Assembly: GCA_023078555.1 (NCBI GenBank) | Contig: CM041201.1 | Location: 3,479,713 to 3,543,712, forward strand | Direction: 5' to 3' | Length of the DNA stretch: 64,000 nucleotides | Source: Ulva prolifera | Lineage: Eukaryota > Chlorophyta > Ulvophyceae > Ulvales > Ulvaceae | Shown: piece after piece, positions 24,001 through 35,217 of the stretch | Numbering within the stretch: position 1 is the stretch's first letter | How the letters are laid out: every line of letters starts with the position of its first letter | The notes under the pieces: model-generated | Seen by the model: the letters and a program-made list of their open reading frames with translations, nothing else | The model's database searches: none | Told to the model about the DNA's origin: nothing | Made by a program: the position numbers and the translations under genes

Positions 24001-25161
24001 CCGGACTCTGCCATCGAGAGCCAGCGGGAGTCTAGTATGGACGGGGCGGAGGATCCTGTGGACGCTGTTGAGATTGCATGGCCGGCATGCATGCGCCGCG
24101 GCGATTCCAGCGCAGATGAGCAGGAGACGTCCCGCTGCGACGCGTATTCTGTGTCAGGGTGGCAGGGCGGGGGCGGTGAGGCGGCACGGCGCGTGGATGT
24201 CAATGCATGGCTGTCACGGCGCCTTGGGGTGGAAACGTTCCTCACGCACCAGTGCCGTGAAAGATGCTGCGACATGCATGACCAGGCTGGCGAGTGTCCT
24301 CGCCAGAATGCCCCCGCCCGGCAGCCCTGCGTGTCTCAACCAGGTGATGCACCAGGCTATAGCGGTACATCAACCACCACTGATATTCAAGTGCATGCAC
24401 GCGGACACAGCTTCCCACATGAGATTGCTGGGCGTGCAGTCCTCGGGTGTGTCGAGGTGGGGGCGGAATGTGCATGCATGTGTGATTCCCGGCCACCGCA
24501 CCCAGACCCAGTACAGCCGGACACCCACGACTCTCGAGAACGTGGCAGTGTGTGGGCGCAGCAAGGTCAGCGGCAAGGCGGTGCCGCTGCCGGCTGCAAC
24601 GGCAAGCGGTCGTTTGTGAACAAGGGCGCGCTGCTGCTGGCCAGCGCGGGCAGCGTGCGCAGCGCAGCACAGCTGCTGCCGGACCGCAGCAGCGATCCCG
24701 GCCGCCCGCCGGGCCAAGGGGAGGAGGATTCAAACTATGTGCTCGCCAGGAGTCTCGCAGAGACACAAGCGATGCAGCGATTCCGAGTCAATGTAGTGAT
24801 CGATGGCGTTGCGGCACGACGAGAAGATTTGTGGGGAGAGGTGCGGATCAGGTGCACGGGGTGTGGCGGGGCAGCGGCCACAGGCGCGTGTGCTACGCAT
24901 GCCGCGGGGGCTGGTGTGGGGGCTTCAGATGAGGGTGAGGGTGGGGAGATTGTGTTGGCTGTGCAGAGCAAGGCGGTGCGGTGTGGTGCGATCAACGTGG
25001 ACGTGGATGCTGGTGTGAAGGAGTGGCGGGGGGGCGGCCTGCTGGGCGCGCTGCGGAGGGCGGGAGACGGAGGGGCGGCCGTGACGTGGGGGGTGTATGC
25101 TTCTGTGGTTGAGGCCGCGAAAGAGTGTACATATGGCACAGGTGAAGCGCTTGTAACATGA
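21012..25161 (+). CDS. ABA3: Molybdenum-cofactor sulfurase (ABA3/MOCOS type)
   Basis: Makes the sulfurated cofactor needed by aldehyde oxidases and xanthine dehydrogenase. Exons: 21012-21229, 21329-21511, 21693-22092, 22333-25161; 1209 residues. The N-terminal NifS-like cysteine desulfurase part shows YLDHAGTTLFS (residues 43-53), FTSGATGSLQLF, the PLP-lysine block SFYKVFGYPTG (Lys about 303) and SGCCCNPGACA (509-519), where the family keeps its persulfide cysteine. The C-terminal MOSC part starts near residue 751 (LWLYPVKSAGG) and keeps NKGALLLAS and the FRVNVVIDG block; the usual cofactor-site Cys is in RCGAINVD. Junctions were fixed by phase and by agreement with plant ABA3. Odd points: the last exon is 2.8 kb, intronless and G+C-rich compared with exons 1-3, and the linker between the two domains is about 170 residues, far longer than in the plant protein (about 820 residues in all). 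Confidence 0.92.
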
Positions 25162-25169
25162 ATGTGTGT

Positions 25170-26430
25170 TTGTGCATGTGGTGCTCTGGATGGTGTTGAC
25201 GATGCTGTGCTGGTGTTTGGTCCGTTGGCACGAACAGGCACTTGGAGCCACCTGTTCTTGACATGGCAAAGCTGGCGAGGCATTGCCATATGCTGTGACC
25301 AGGTTGTGGTCGCGTGTGGATTCTCTCATACAGTGATTGCAGGTGCAGCCTCAACAGCATTTCTAGACGTGAGACTCGTTAGGATGCTGATTGCTCGACA
25401 AGCAATTCAGTGGAGCTATCCCACATTCCTGAATGTGATAAACAGAAGTGTAAGAGCAGTTTCACGAGGTACAAACTGTAGGTAGACAGTGGAAGCTGCA
25501 CCACCGCCCTGTGGCATTGAAGCTGTGGCATGCAATACCTAGCTAGCACAACAAGGCACCGCATCCCGACACAACAGGATCAGGCAGCTGCAGTCAATGG
25601 CATCAATACCACACGAACCTCAGATGCCCACGTCCGCCGAAGCCACTCACATGCAAGCACCCAGCCCCCTCGTCGTATCGTTACATATCAGCATCTGTTA
25701 CCATAGCCACACATCACGTCAGCAATCCCCACACCACCCACTGCGGTGGCTTCCCATGCTGAAGGCGCAAGGACGGGCAGCACGCACGCAGCATGGCCTG
25801 AGCACGCGGCTCACACCATGCTGCGCCCCACTGCCGGACCGCATTGAATTCGAGAGCGCGGCCACACTGCAGAGGACCGCCGGGAGGCTGCCTCCGGCGG
25901 CCTGTGCATGCCCCCGCCTCGACCACAATGGCACCCGCCACAACACCTGCCTCATACATATATGCAAAGCACGGACACCTGCTCGCCGTATGCCCTCAGA
26001 CTCCCCCTCCCCTACCCTACGGACCACCTGAGCGACTTCTCTTTCACATAGCACTTGCTGCATGCTGTTCCTGTGGGCTACCTGCCGCCTCGCACTGGTC
26101 CTTGTAACACATAGACCGCAACACTCTGGGGCAGCACAGAAAGGGTTGCTGTCGCTGACATTGCACCGAGAAACACTTGACCGTCCAGCCATGCAGCCGC
26201 CGAATCCCCCGAGCAGAGGTAGATGCCGCGCGCAGCTGGAGCCGCACAGTCGCACTTCCTCCGGTAAATTGTTATGCCTGCAAGTGCACGTTCAGACCCA
26301 CACCAAATGGAACTCCGCTGGTGGGCCCCGGCCGGTCGACCAGGTAGTTCAGCAGCGCAGCGCGGCGTCGCGGCTGCTAAACATGCGCCGTCCCCCCCCC
26401 CCCCCCCTGGCCCAATACCCCCGCCCACCA
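25170..26430. other. Spacer between convergent ABA3 and ABA4 genes
   Basis: Holds the 3' ends of both genes. Short open frames on both strands lack motifs. A C run (about 26391-26407) lies just beyond the ABA4 stop. Confidence 0.4.
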
Positions 26431-26438
26431 TACATGCT

Positions 26439-29040
26439 TCACTTCCGCTGAATGTACTCTGGCTCCAGGACAGTCAGCCAGCTGCGGTCATCATCCGCTC
26501 TAGCCGCGGCCGAACCCGCCCCGTTGTTGCTGGACGCCGGCGCCGGGATGGCCCGCGATCGCCCGCCGGGCCTGCCCGCGGTCACGGCATCCGCAGCCGC
26601 CTCCTCCGCCTCTCCGGCCGCAGCCGGAGGGTCCGCGGCGGCGCCGTTGCCGCCTGCAGCCGCGGGCTCGGCAGCGCCGTTGCCGTTGCTGTCTGCTGTG
26701 CGGGGGTGGCTGCCCGCGACGCCGACACTGGCGGTCGCGGCGGCCCAGCCGTCTCCGTCACCTGCAGCCGCACGCGCCATGCGTGTTTCCAAGACGGCGG
26801 CGGGGGGGCGGGTAGCACCGCGGGAACATCGCATCAGAGCAGCAGCAACAATACCGCGCACCCAGGACACTCACGACACGCAGCCGCCCAGTACGTTTCT
26901 GAACATAGCAGGCATTCATCACCACCACCATGCACCCTAGAGCGCGGCATGTGGGGGAAACCCGGAACACTGGCCCGAAACCGCTCCCGCGTGCCGCGCT
27001 CTAGGGTGCATGGCTGAGGCCCGCTCCGTCTGCCACACCGAGTCGCATGCATTGCAGTGCATATGCAAGCAGCCTGTGCCGGGCCGTCCTGCGCGACTGC
27101 CGCATCCAGGTAAAACCTAGCCCACACATCTGACGTCTGCGTTCAATGCCCTCGCAGCAAGGTGTTTCCTTCTGGCGCAAGCGCGCAGCCGTGCTCCACA
27201 TGGCACACGGCCTCAGCCTCCACGCACAGCCCTCCAGAGCTGCGTGCCTGCCTCCCGCAGGCGATCAGCAGGCACGCCCGAGCCGCTGAACGCATGCGTA
27301 GCCAGCCGCACACGCTCCCGCGTGCCAAACAAGGCCGGAGCAGATCTGACTGTCGCCAGCCATGTCAGATCTACTGATCGAGGCAGTTTGGCCCGAGGTC
27401 TGGCCGGAGGATTCTCGTGCTCCTCGCAGGCGGGCAAGAGAGCGCTGCAGACGTGGGCGTGCCACGAGCTGCGGACACCAAAGCCACGAACCCCCGGATC
27501 GGTCCACCTGGGCCCACATGGGGGACCCCCACAGTGTCACAGCAGGTGTGCGGACAAGGAGCGCACTTGAGGGCTGTGCTGGGGAGGTGGCTGGGGTGGT
27601 CTCGCCTGACGCTGTCGGCGGGGCCGCCCCGTTCCCACTGGCCCGGGCGCTGGCGGGGCTGGCGATGCTGCTGGTGGCAGGGGCCGCGCCGGCGCCGAAC
27701 TGGCGCTTGAGGAAGGTGGTCACGATGTGCGCGAGGAAGCCGAGCGGTGGCAGCACAGCACATAGCAGCACGGAGTGGACTGTGTTGACGCCACGCATGA
27801 GGCCTGCACACGCGTACGGCACACTCGCGGGGGGAGGAGTCGGTGCAGCGATGCATGAATCTGACGCAAGGGAATCAGGGGATCTCATCAGGCCACAGTA
27901 AAGTAAAGTAAATGTGAATTTACTGAGCCGTATCCTATTGGACATTGACAACTCCGAATTAACGGGACCACATATGCCGAAGGGGTAAACCACCTGGAAA
28001 CCCCCCTCAGACGACCGCACGCAACTCACAGTGGCATATGGTGTGATGAGAGATCGCGATGTGAGCGGCGAGGGGCGTTCAGGATGTCTGAGGCTGCGGT
28101 GATTTTGCCCCGGGGTGGTAGATGATCATGTGTCGCGCCTGCGCGATAGGGTCGGGCAGTAATGGTGCTCGTGTGGTGGTGATGTGGTCCGCGCAAGTGT
28201 GCAAATGGCAGCGGGCGTGAGGGCGGGAGAGGAGCAGACACGCACCGTCCATCCAGATCCAGCGCGCGCAGAAGAACGCGATGAACTGAAGGTGTGCCCA
28301 TGCTGACACAGACGCGATCGGGGCTGAGAGGAGCTTGCCGACTGCCTGGATCTCCGGCAGGAACTGCATCTTCGGCTGGCCTTGCAGGGCACTCTTCATG
28401 CCCGCTGCAAAGTCACCCGGGAGCAGTGTGGACAGTGTCTCGGGCGTCCATGACGCCACCAGAAGGATGCCGTAGAGGACAGCCAATGGCACCAGTGACT
28501 TGGCTCCCGTGAGAAGGCGTTTTGTCAGATCTGCTCGGGGCGCGAACGCCATCTGCATTAACAGCCTGATCACAGCGATTCAATGGCTAAGATGTAGACC
28601 ACACAGCCTGCTTGGGAGTAGGTAGCCGCTTCATCGCCTCAAGCACGTCCAACCCACGACGGACGAGCGCAGCACTGACGCAGGCCAGGAAACATTTCAG
28701 CGGCCTGCTTAAAACAGGCATACCACGCACAAGCGCTGTAATTACACAATGCGCTGTGTGCACTGGCTCGGCCATCGTCCTCGTGGACAACCAGGGACTC
28801 GAGGTCTCTGATGTAGTCGTCGCATGATTGCCCTTCTATGGCGGATGCTCGTTAAGGCACACAAACAACTGCTATCGCTAGGCACATGTTCTTCTGTACA
28901 TTGTGGGAGCCTACCAGGAAATAGAAAGGCCATGGATACACAGTGATCACCGCGTGTACCACGCCGAGGTGTCCATGGAGAAACGAAGACAGGGCTGGTA
29001 CGGCTGTCGAAGCATGGAGATCTTTGCAGGAAGCCTTCAT
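26439..29040 (-). CDS. ABA4: ABA4 / neoxanthin-synthesis factor (DUF4281)
   Basis: Plastid membrane protein needed in plants to form neoxanthin from violaxanthin, upstream of abscisic acid. Exons (minus): 29040-28915 (5' end uncertain), 28552-28246, 27803-27567, 26761-26439. Phases 0, 1, 1 close the frame. Seen: WPFYFL/MAFAPRADLTKRL aligns residue for residue with the plant protein across the exon 1/2 join; then LYGILLVASWTPETLSTLLP, SVSAWAHLQFIAFFCARWIW and, across the exon 2/3 join, MDG/LMRGVNTVHSVLLC and PPLGFLAHIVTTFLKRQF. Four hydrophobic segments are expected. Plant ABA4 ends soon after this; here exon 3 runs on into an Ala/Ser/Pro tail and exon 4 adds about 107 residues of Gly/Ala/Asn/Asp-rich tail ending DDDRSWLTVLEPEYIQRK. 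The exon 3/4 join (27567/26761) is my inference from phase. A transit peptide was not found and may be in an upstream exon; the frame is open to about 29310. Confidence 0.88.
26928..27013. repeat. Perfect 22-bp inverted repeat in ABA4 intron 3
   Basis: Arms 26928-26949 and 26992-27013 are exact reverse complements (CCATGCACCCTAGAGCGCGG and CA more, against its complement) around a 42-base loop. It could be a small MITE-like element or a structured intronic RNA. Confidence 0.9.
27897..28030 (-). mobile_element. 5'-truncated SINE-like copy inside ABA4 intron 2
   Basis: Reverse complement of about 16328-16467, with few changes over about 134 bases and the same ACTTTACTTTAC tail. It begins at TGTGAGTTGCG, with unrelated sequence upstream, so the tRNA-like head is missing. 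It lies in the same orientation as the host gene. Confidence 0.85.
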
Positions 29041-29049
29041 GTCCTCAAA

Positions 29050-30920
29050 CCGTGTTGTGCTGGGTTCTTTCCGCTGCTCTTGATGAAGCGCTGTGCAATC
29101 TTGCGTGACTGATGCCCTGTGCAAACCCGGCAACAGACCCCTGCTCACGAGATGAAAAGCGCTCAAGGAGACATGAGATACATATGACATAGTGACATGG
29201 TTCGAGCAATGCACAAGTGCACAGCATGTCTGGGATCGACGCTGTGCAGCCTCTGCTGCACGTTTCAAACATATCCAGCAAGCAGGCTCGCGCCTGCCGC
29301 GGCCACACACTCGTCACGTAGACGTACATTTGCATAGTTTTAGCCAGCATGCAGTAAGCATTGGCATGGGAAGTCGTTGACACGCGCATTTGGGCTCCAG
29401 AGTCGGTGCAGCAACACGGGCCAAAGCTGCTCCACTCCGCACCTGCCACTGGCCCCAAGCCCAAGAGGCCGCAGCCAACGCTTTCCATTTCGAATTTCTG
29501 CTTGCCTACGTATCCTCGAACACGATTTCATCCCCATCCTAGCACGCTTGCTGGTATGCGTTCAAACCGGTTGTCAGAGCATTGATCACATGCAAATTCT
29601 GTCGCACAGGTAGCACAAGAGAGATCTCTTGCTCCAGCCCGAGCGGCATTGAACATCAGATCTTGCTCTGAAGGCTGCCCAGCGCAACGCTGTATGATGT
29701 AGCACAGTGACTACATATCGAGGTAGTCTCTGCTCCATTGGAAGGATCGAACTTCAATGGCCCCTCGCTAGAAGTAGATGTGGACAATTAGACTTGGAAT
29801 AAGGGTATATCTCAACGACAACGTTGGAGATACAGGTAGCACCGCAGGTGCCGCGCACACAAGATAATGAATATCGCACATGCACGTCAACGCTGGCGCA
29901 CACATCAACCACACACCCCTGTCCACCAACACCATCCGAGCACGCCAGCCTCCCACACACAACAACACACAAGTGTCACAGGTTCGTGATGTCCCTGTGC
30001 GGCTCCTTTGGTGCTACCTGTCTCTCCAGCACTCGTCCTTCTACCTCCAGTGTATGGTAGATACTTCCGAAATCTTTGTCAATTTGCCGTGCGGCTGCCA
30101 AAGGCGTGCAGCTACGTCGTCTCTCCTGCTGTCAGCAACATTCAAGATCGACTGCAGCTTGCAGCAAACCGAAAAATATGTAATTGTTGCATTCCTTGGG
30201 GCACAGCGTAGAGCCTCCCACCAGGAACATAGCTGACAATCAGCAAGAACAATCAGCAAGAAGCCAACGAAAACAGCAGCAGCCATGACCTTGGGAAATT
30301 TATGTGATGCTGCTCTAACTTGGACTTTGGCAGATATTTTTGGTGCTTCAGTGTGGTGCCTTACGAAAGCGCATGCAGCAATGATCATCAACCCGAACAA
30401 CCCAATGACATCACCAGGCCATGTACATGTCGACAGTAGCTCCTGTGTACCAACATAGCATGCCTTGTACAAGCTAGCCTGTGCCACGGTACGCACGGGT
30501 TGCCTGTGCTGCTCATCCTGGTGATTTAGCAGAGTGTGGCTGACTCATGAAGCAATGTGTACACGTGACAGTATGTGTAATGTGATTCAGGATCGCGTAG
30601 ATTATTTTAGCTAAATAAATGTAGATGTGTTGAACAACCTGTCAGCAAGGAGCAAGCGGTGGTGACACGAGCAAGCACGGCTCGTTCATTGTGCGCAAGA
30701 AGCGGGCTGTGCCAAGTGCTTCAGTGAGCCGCAGCATCTCTCAAAGTGCGCATACATGACCTGTCGCAGCAGTACCGCAGCTGATCATGACTGATGAAGG
30801 AGGTGGCAAAACGACGTCGTCTGCACTTGCGTGGCTACAAGTGATACCGGCCAAGCTGTGACATAGACCGCGACCCTTCGTCACTAACGCAGCCTAATCT
30901 GTAGACAGGATTTGTGTACT
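29050..30920. other. Spacer with one possible minus-strand membrane exon
   Basis: At 30496-30041 (minus) a frame of up to 151 codons has two hydrophobic segments (GDVIGLFGLMIIAACAFV and VMAAAVFVGFLLIVLA) separated by a basic stretch. It starts with GTG, so it would need an upstream exon. No family is recognised. The rest holds AC-rich DNA and the ABA4 upstream region. Confidence 0.3.
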
Positions 30921-31017
30921 GTCTTTGCTGCAGGTGCCAATGCCACATCGCGTTTGCCGCCGTTTTGAGCTCGTGACAGGCGGGAATGACCAGTCGCAGT
31001 GCCCGTACGAACTCGAA

Positions 31018-34016
31018 ATGCCGCACCTCACCTTGCAGCTGTTGCTGTCAGCAGTGGGGACAGGGATAGGAACCGCGGCAGCCTGCTATGTTATTTATCT
31101 GACTGTTGAAAGCTTGTTACGGCAATGGAAGTTAGCGAAAATCCCCCGAGTACCGGGCGGTTTTCCACTCCTACGGCAATTGCCCTGGATGGCCCTCTCC
31201 CCTCTACCATGGGACCTCATGGCAACCTGGATCGATAACACAAAGTACAATATAATGCTATGGGGTCTGCCCTTTCAAGACTTCGTGATCGTGCGTGGTG
31301 GTGAGGCTTTCAAGCAAGTGTTACAAACAAGATTCAAGGACTGGCACAAGGAGATGTCCCTTTCGTTTCATCCATTCCTTTGCATCCTGGGAAGTGGCCT
31401 AGTAACAAGCGAAGGCTCTCTGTGGCAGAAGCAGCGCAAGTCGATGACCCCAGCTTTCAAGGGTGATATACTGCAGGATGTCATAGGCATTGGCCAACGA
31501 GCAGTCCAGCGCCTCATGGCCAAGATGGACAATTTCGCCGGCACGGCGAACACAATAGAGATCGAAGAGGAGTTCCGCCTGCTGACCCTGCAGGTGTGTT
31601 TCCATGGCCCGCTGCGATGTGTGAGCCTTCACGACTGGCACAGCATGATCAGCTCACAAGCCTTCACCTGCATCACAGAACTGTTCGTCCAGGTGATCAC
31701 AGAGGCTATCATGAGCCTCCCATATGAGGAGTCTGACCGTGTGTTCCCGAAACTGTACCTTCCCATCATGGAAGAGTGCCACGTGCGGGTCCTACAGCGC
31801 TGGCGAGCCTTCCTGCCCATTCTGCCCTCGTGGTGGGCACACAGATCGCGCAACAGGAAGCTCGATAAGTATGTGATCGACCTGCTGAGGGCGCGCTGGA
31901 AGACAATCGAGGACAGGTATGCACCACGCTGCTGTACACAAGACAACGCCACCACATCATGCCACACATGCACCACCCATGCGTCATACAACGCGCAGGA
32001 GGTTGTGCTGATTTCACTTCGTTCTCCCAGACTGGAGCATTAGCAACTGCAGACTGCCATCGGGCAGCACAGAGCAGCGGGCTTGAATCACCAGCCTGCT
32101 CGAGGCTGCAGCAATGCCAGCCTCGGTTCCTGTTGCCACTGTTCATAAACTCAAAAATCCTGCTGATGATGCCACGCACTCATGTGTCATGCTAGGATAG
32201 GCAGCACCGTCACAATTCCCTCCTGGCGCCTCTCCTCACACTGCCATACCTACCTGCCCATGTATGCTTGACCCGCCCATGCAGGAGTTGGGGCCGTACC
32301 CGGTGCACGTGGCACCCAGACTCGCGGCAATGTTGACAACATAGGGACACCCCAGCTTACAACTGTCCAGCCAATGTTTGGGACCGTGACTGCGGTCCTC
32401 AGTGCTTCAGCCTGTGCGCAGCCTCGCAACCCAATCAAACAGCCGCCACCTGCCATAGACTCTGGACCGGATTCGCCAAACAGCGCTGCAGCTCGGGACT
32501 GCATGCAGGTCCACGAACGGCAGCAGCCCGGAGGCCGAAGACATGCTCGACTTGATCCTGCTCGGCAAGCGCGCCGCCGGCGAGGCGTGGAGCAGCGGCC
32601 TCGAGGCACAGCTGTGCTACGAGCTGAAGACGTTCCTGCTCGCGGGCCACGAGACGAGCGCCTCGATGCTGACGCTCACGCTGCTGGAGGCCCTGCACGA
32701 CCCGGCGGTCGCGGCCCGCATCCTCGAGGAGGCCGCCGCCGTGCTTGGGCCCCCCGAGGCCCCCCGGGTGCGCCCCAGCTCGCGTTTTGGCCATGCGCAA
32801 GCTACGCGATTTCTAATTCAAGGGGGGGAAATCAGCGTACCCGCCACAAAGTCTGACGTGGTTGCCTTCACTTTATGGTCTCGGGGTTGTGCGAATGTCC
32901 AACTCCGATCATGATCACGGGACCGGGGCTCCTGTGGGCTCCTACCTGCATCACTTGTGCTGCCGGTGCAGCACACCTTGCCTTGAATGTGGTGCCGCAC
33001 GTGCCGCTAGCACCTGGTGGCCGCGAGGCAGCCATCTCGTTAGGTAGCAGTGCTAGGCATCGGCAACTGCGCAATCGCTGCATGTGGTGTGGTATGCCTG
33101 TCAGCGCATGCATGCTTGCGCTCGTGGCTGCCTCTGGCCACTGCTCTCCGGGGCTGGCCTGTGCGAGGTGCTGGGCCGCTGCCGCGCATGCCCCCACGGC
33201 GCATAAAGCATGACCGCCTGCTGCCAGCGCCGAACTTCTGGACAGCCGCAATTATGCTGCCGTCCATGCTGATGCACAAAGCGTTGGCGATGGCTTCGCG
33301 GGTGGCTGGTGACACGTGTGACCCATGCATGCAATACATGCATGCTGACGCGGGCGCGTGCCTCTGCAGGAGCCGACGGCGGCCGAGGTGGATGAGGGCA
33401 TGCCGTACACGCGGTCGTGCCTGCAGGAGTCGCTGCGCAAGTACAGCATTGTGCCGCTGGTGGTGCGGGTGGCGGTGCGGGACACCGAGCTGCTCGGCCA
33501 CCGCATCCCCAAGGGCACGAAGGCCTCGCTGATGGTGTCCTCCACGCACCAACTGTGGCAAGCGCCGCACGAGTTCCGGCCGGAGCGCTTCATGCCCGGC
33601 GGGGAGTTCGAGCAGTTCCCGGAGGACACCCGCAGGTGTGCCGCGCCTTTTGCCATGCACGGCTAATGCTGAACGTGCGTTGAAAGGTAACACGATTGCA
33701 GCAACGGCCTCTGCTGTTCGTGATCATGAACAGATCTGGCCTGCACCAAGTCTGACTCAACTGTGGCAGGCAGAGATGCGGTGGCGGGAGCTGTCATGCG
33801 GGTGCGTGCAGGTTCATGTTTGTGCCGTTCGGGCAAGGCCCGCGGGTGTGCATCGGGCAGCACTTCTCGCTGATGGAGTCGCGGGTGGTGCTCGCGATGC
33901 TGCTGCAGCGCTTCAATATGCAGCTGCAGCGGCCGTACGAGATCAAGTGGCGGGCGATGATCCTGCCGTCACAGCCAGAGGGGGGCGTGCCGATCACCGT
34001 GGAGCGCCGGAGCTAG
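31018..34016 (+). CDS. Cytochrome P450 monooxygenase
   Basis: Heme-thiolate monooxygenase, probably anchored in the ER; substrate unknown. Exons: 31018-31593, 31693-31916, 32509-32767, 33370-33635, 33812-34016; 509 residues, the usual P450 length. Seen: N-terminal anchor ([20 protein letters not shown]), the proline hinge IPRVPGG, C-helix WQKQRK, I-helix oxygen-activation motif AGHETS (312-317), ExxR at 373-376 (ESLR) and the heme-binding loop [10 protein letters not shown] with Cys455. All hallmark residues are present, so it should be active. By feel it is nearer to the CYP4/CYP97-like groups than to plant A-type P450s; I cannot place it in a family. Another in-frame ATG lies upstream at 30940, but 31018 puts the anchor at the usual place. 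Exons 3-5 are more G+C-rich than exons 1-2. A TGTAA occurs at 34249. Confidence 0.92.
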
Positions 34017-34029
34017 CACTGCGCGGGCG

Positions 34030-35210
34030 GGGCACCAGGCAGGGAGGCATCCGTTGCCGTCTGAAGTGCCTCGGCATGTGATGAATGTGTTTCCACGAAG
34101 CGCAAGCACCGGGAGCGATTTCTGGACCTGGGAATTTGTCAGCAGATGCCAGCGCAGTGGATGTGTGACGTGTGACAGTGCTTGAACGGCTCTGGTGGGC
34201 GCTTTGCCAGGTGATGCATGGCTGAGCACCAGGCTTGCGCTTGAGGATTGTAATGTGACGAGATTCCGGGGCAGATTCACCTTCCAAAGTTTCCGGCATG
34301 ACTGTGACAGAGTCAGCTGCCGCTCAAGTACAGCATGCATGCATCCCAGCCACATTGATCGACAACGAACACCAGCACGGGTTGGATAAACCTCTAGTAC
34401 GAATGACCACACTCACACAGATAAGAGCCAATGTATGGTGCAGTGTGCACGTGACAGTGAGGTACTGTTACTTCAGAGAATCGAAAAAGAAAGCTGAACA
34501 GATGAGCAATCTCAAGGACATACACTGCTGCCGATGTTTGACACAACGATCCGACCGCTGGTGGGTCACACAGACCCAGTGTCGGGATACCCACTGAGTC
34601 ACTGACGCCTCAGGAGGAATGCGACACAGATCAGAATGTCACTGATGAAGGCCAAGCAAACACGGGTCTGATGAGCAGTGCAGCGGGGGAAGCTGTCGTC
34701 ACGTCCAATCAACTGGATTTCACATTACATGATCGCTGCATGTACTGCAAAGTGTGTACTCATGCTCATAAGCAAAATGGCCTGATCGGCTCTCTTTCGT
34801 AACGCCCCACAGCCGACCCCCTGCCCCCCATCCCAGGGCACTGCCAATCACGCAATGCCTGCCATGCCGCTGCACAGCACCGGCGCCGCACAGAAGTGCG
34901 CCTCATCACGCGCCAGCGCAGAATGTCACTGCTGCAGGATACTGATCGTGCGGCATGCAACTCGCCTCATACAATACACATCGGCCCGAACGGCGTACAT
35001 ACACACACTGGCGTACACAGGTAAACATGCGCTCCAGTCACCGGAACGCCACCAGGTGGAGCAGCCCCCCTCCCATGCGGGCCACCCGAGCCGTCCCGAT
35101 GGCCTCGCGTCACCGCCAGCTCATGCGCGAGCTCAGTATGCTTAAAACAGGAAACAACGAGCCTCGCCCTCCGGGCGCGGCCCGGCCTATCTTCCTCTGC
35201 CAACTAGCCG
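34030..35210. other. Spacer between the P450 and SET-domain genes
   Basis: The two genes converge on it. No gene or repeat that I can support. Confidence 0.5.
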
Positions 35211-35217
35211 CAAGCCG

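Noticed and set aside
24735-25289. 184-codon minus-strand frame
   Set aside because: Antisense to the MOSC domain of the Moco sulfurase; low-complexity shadow.
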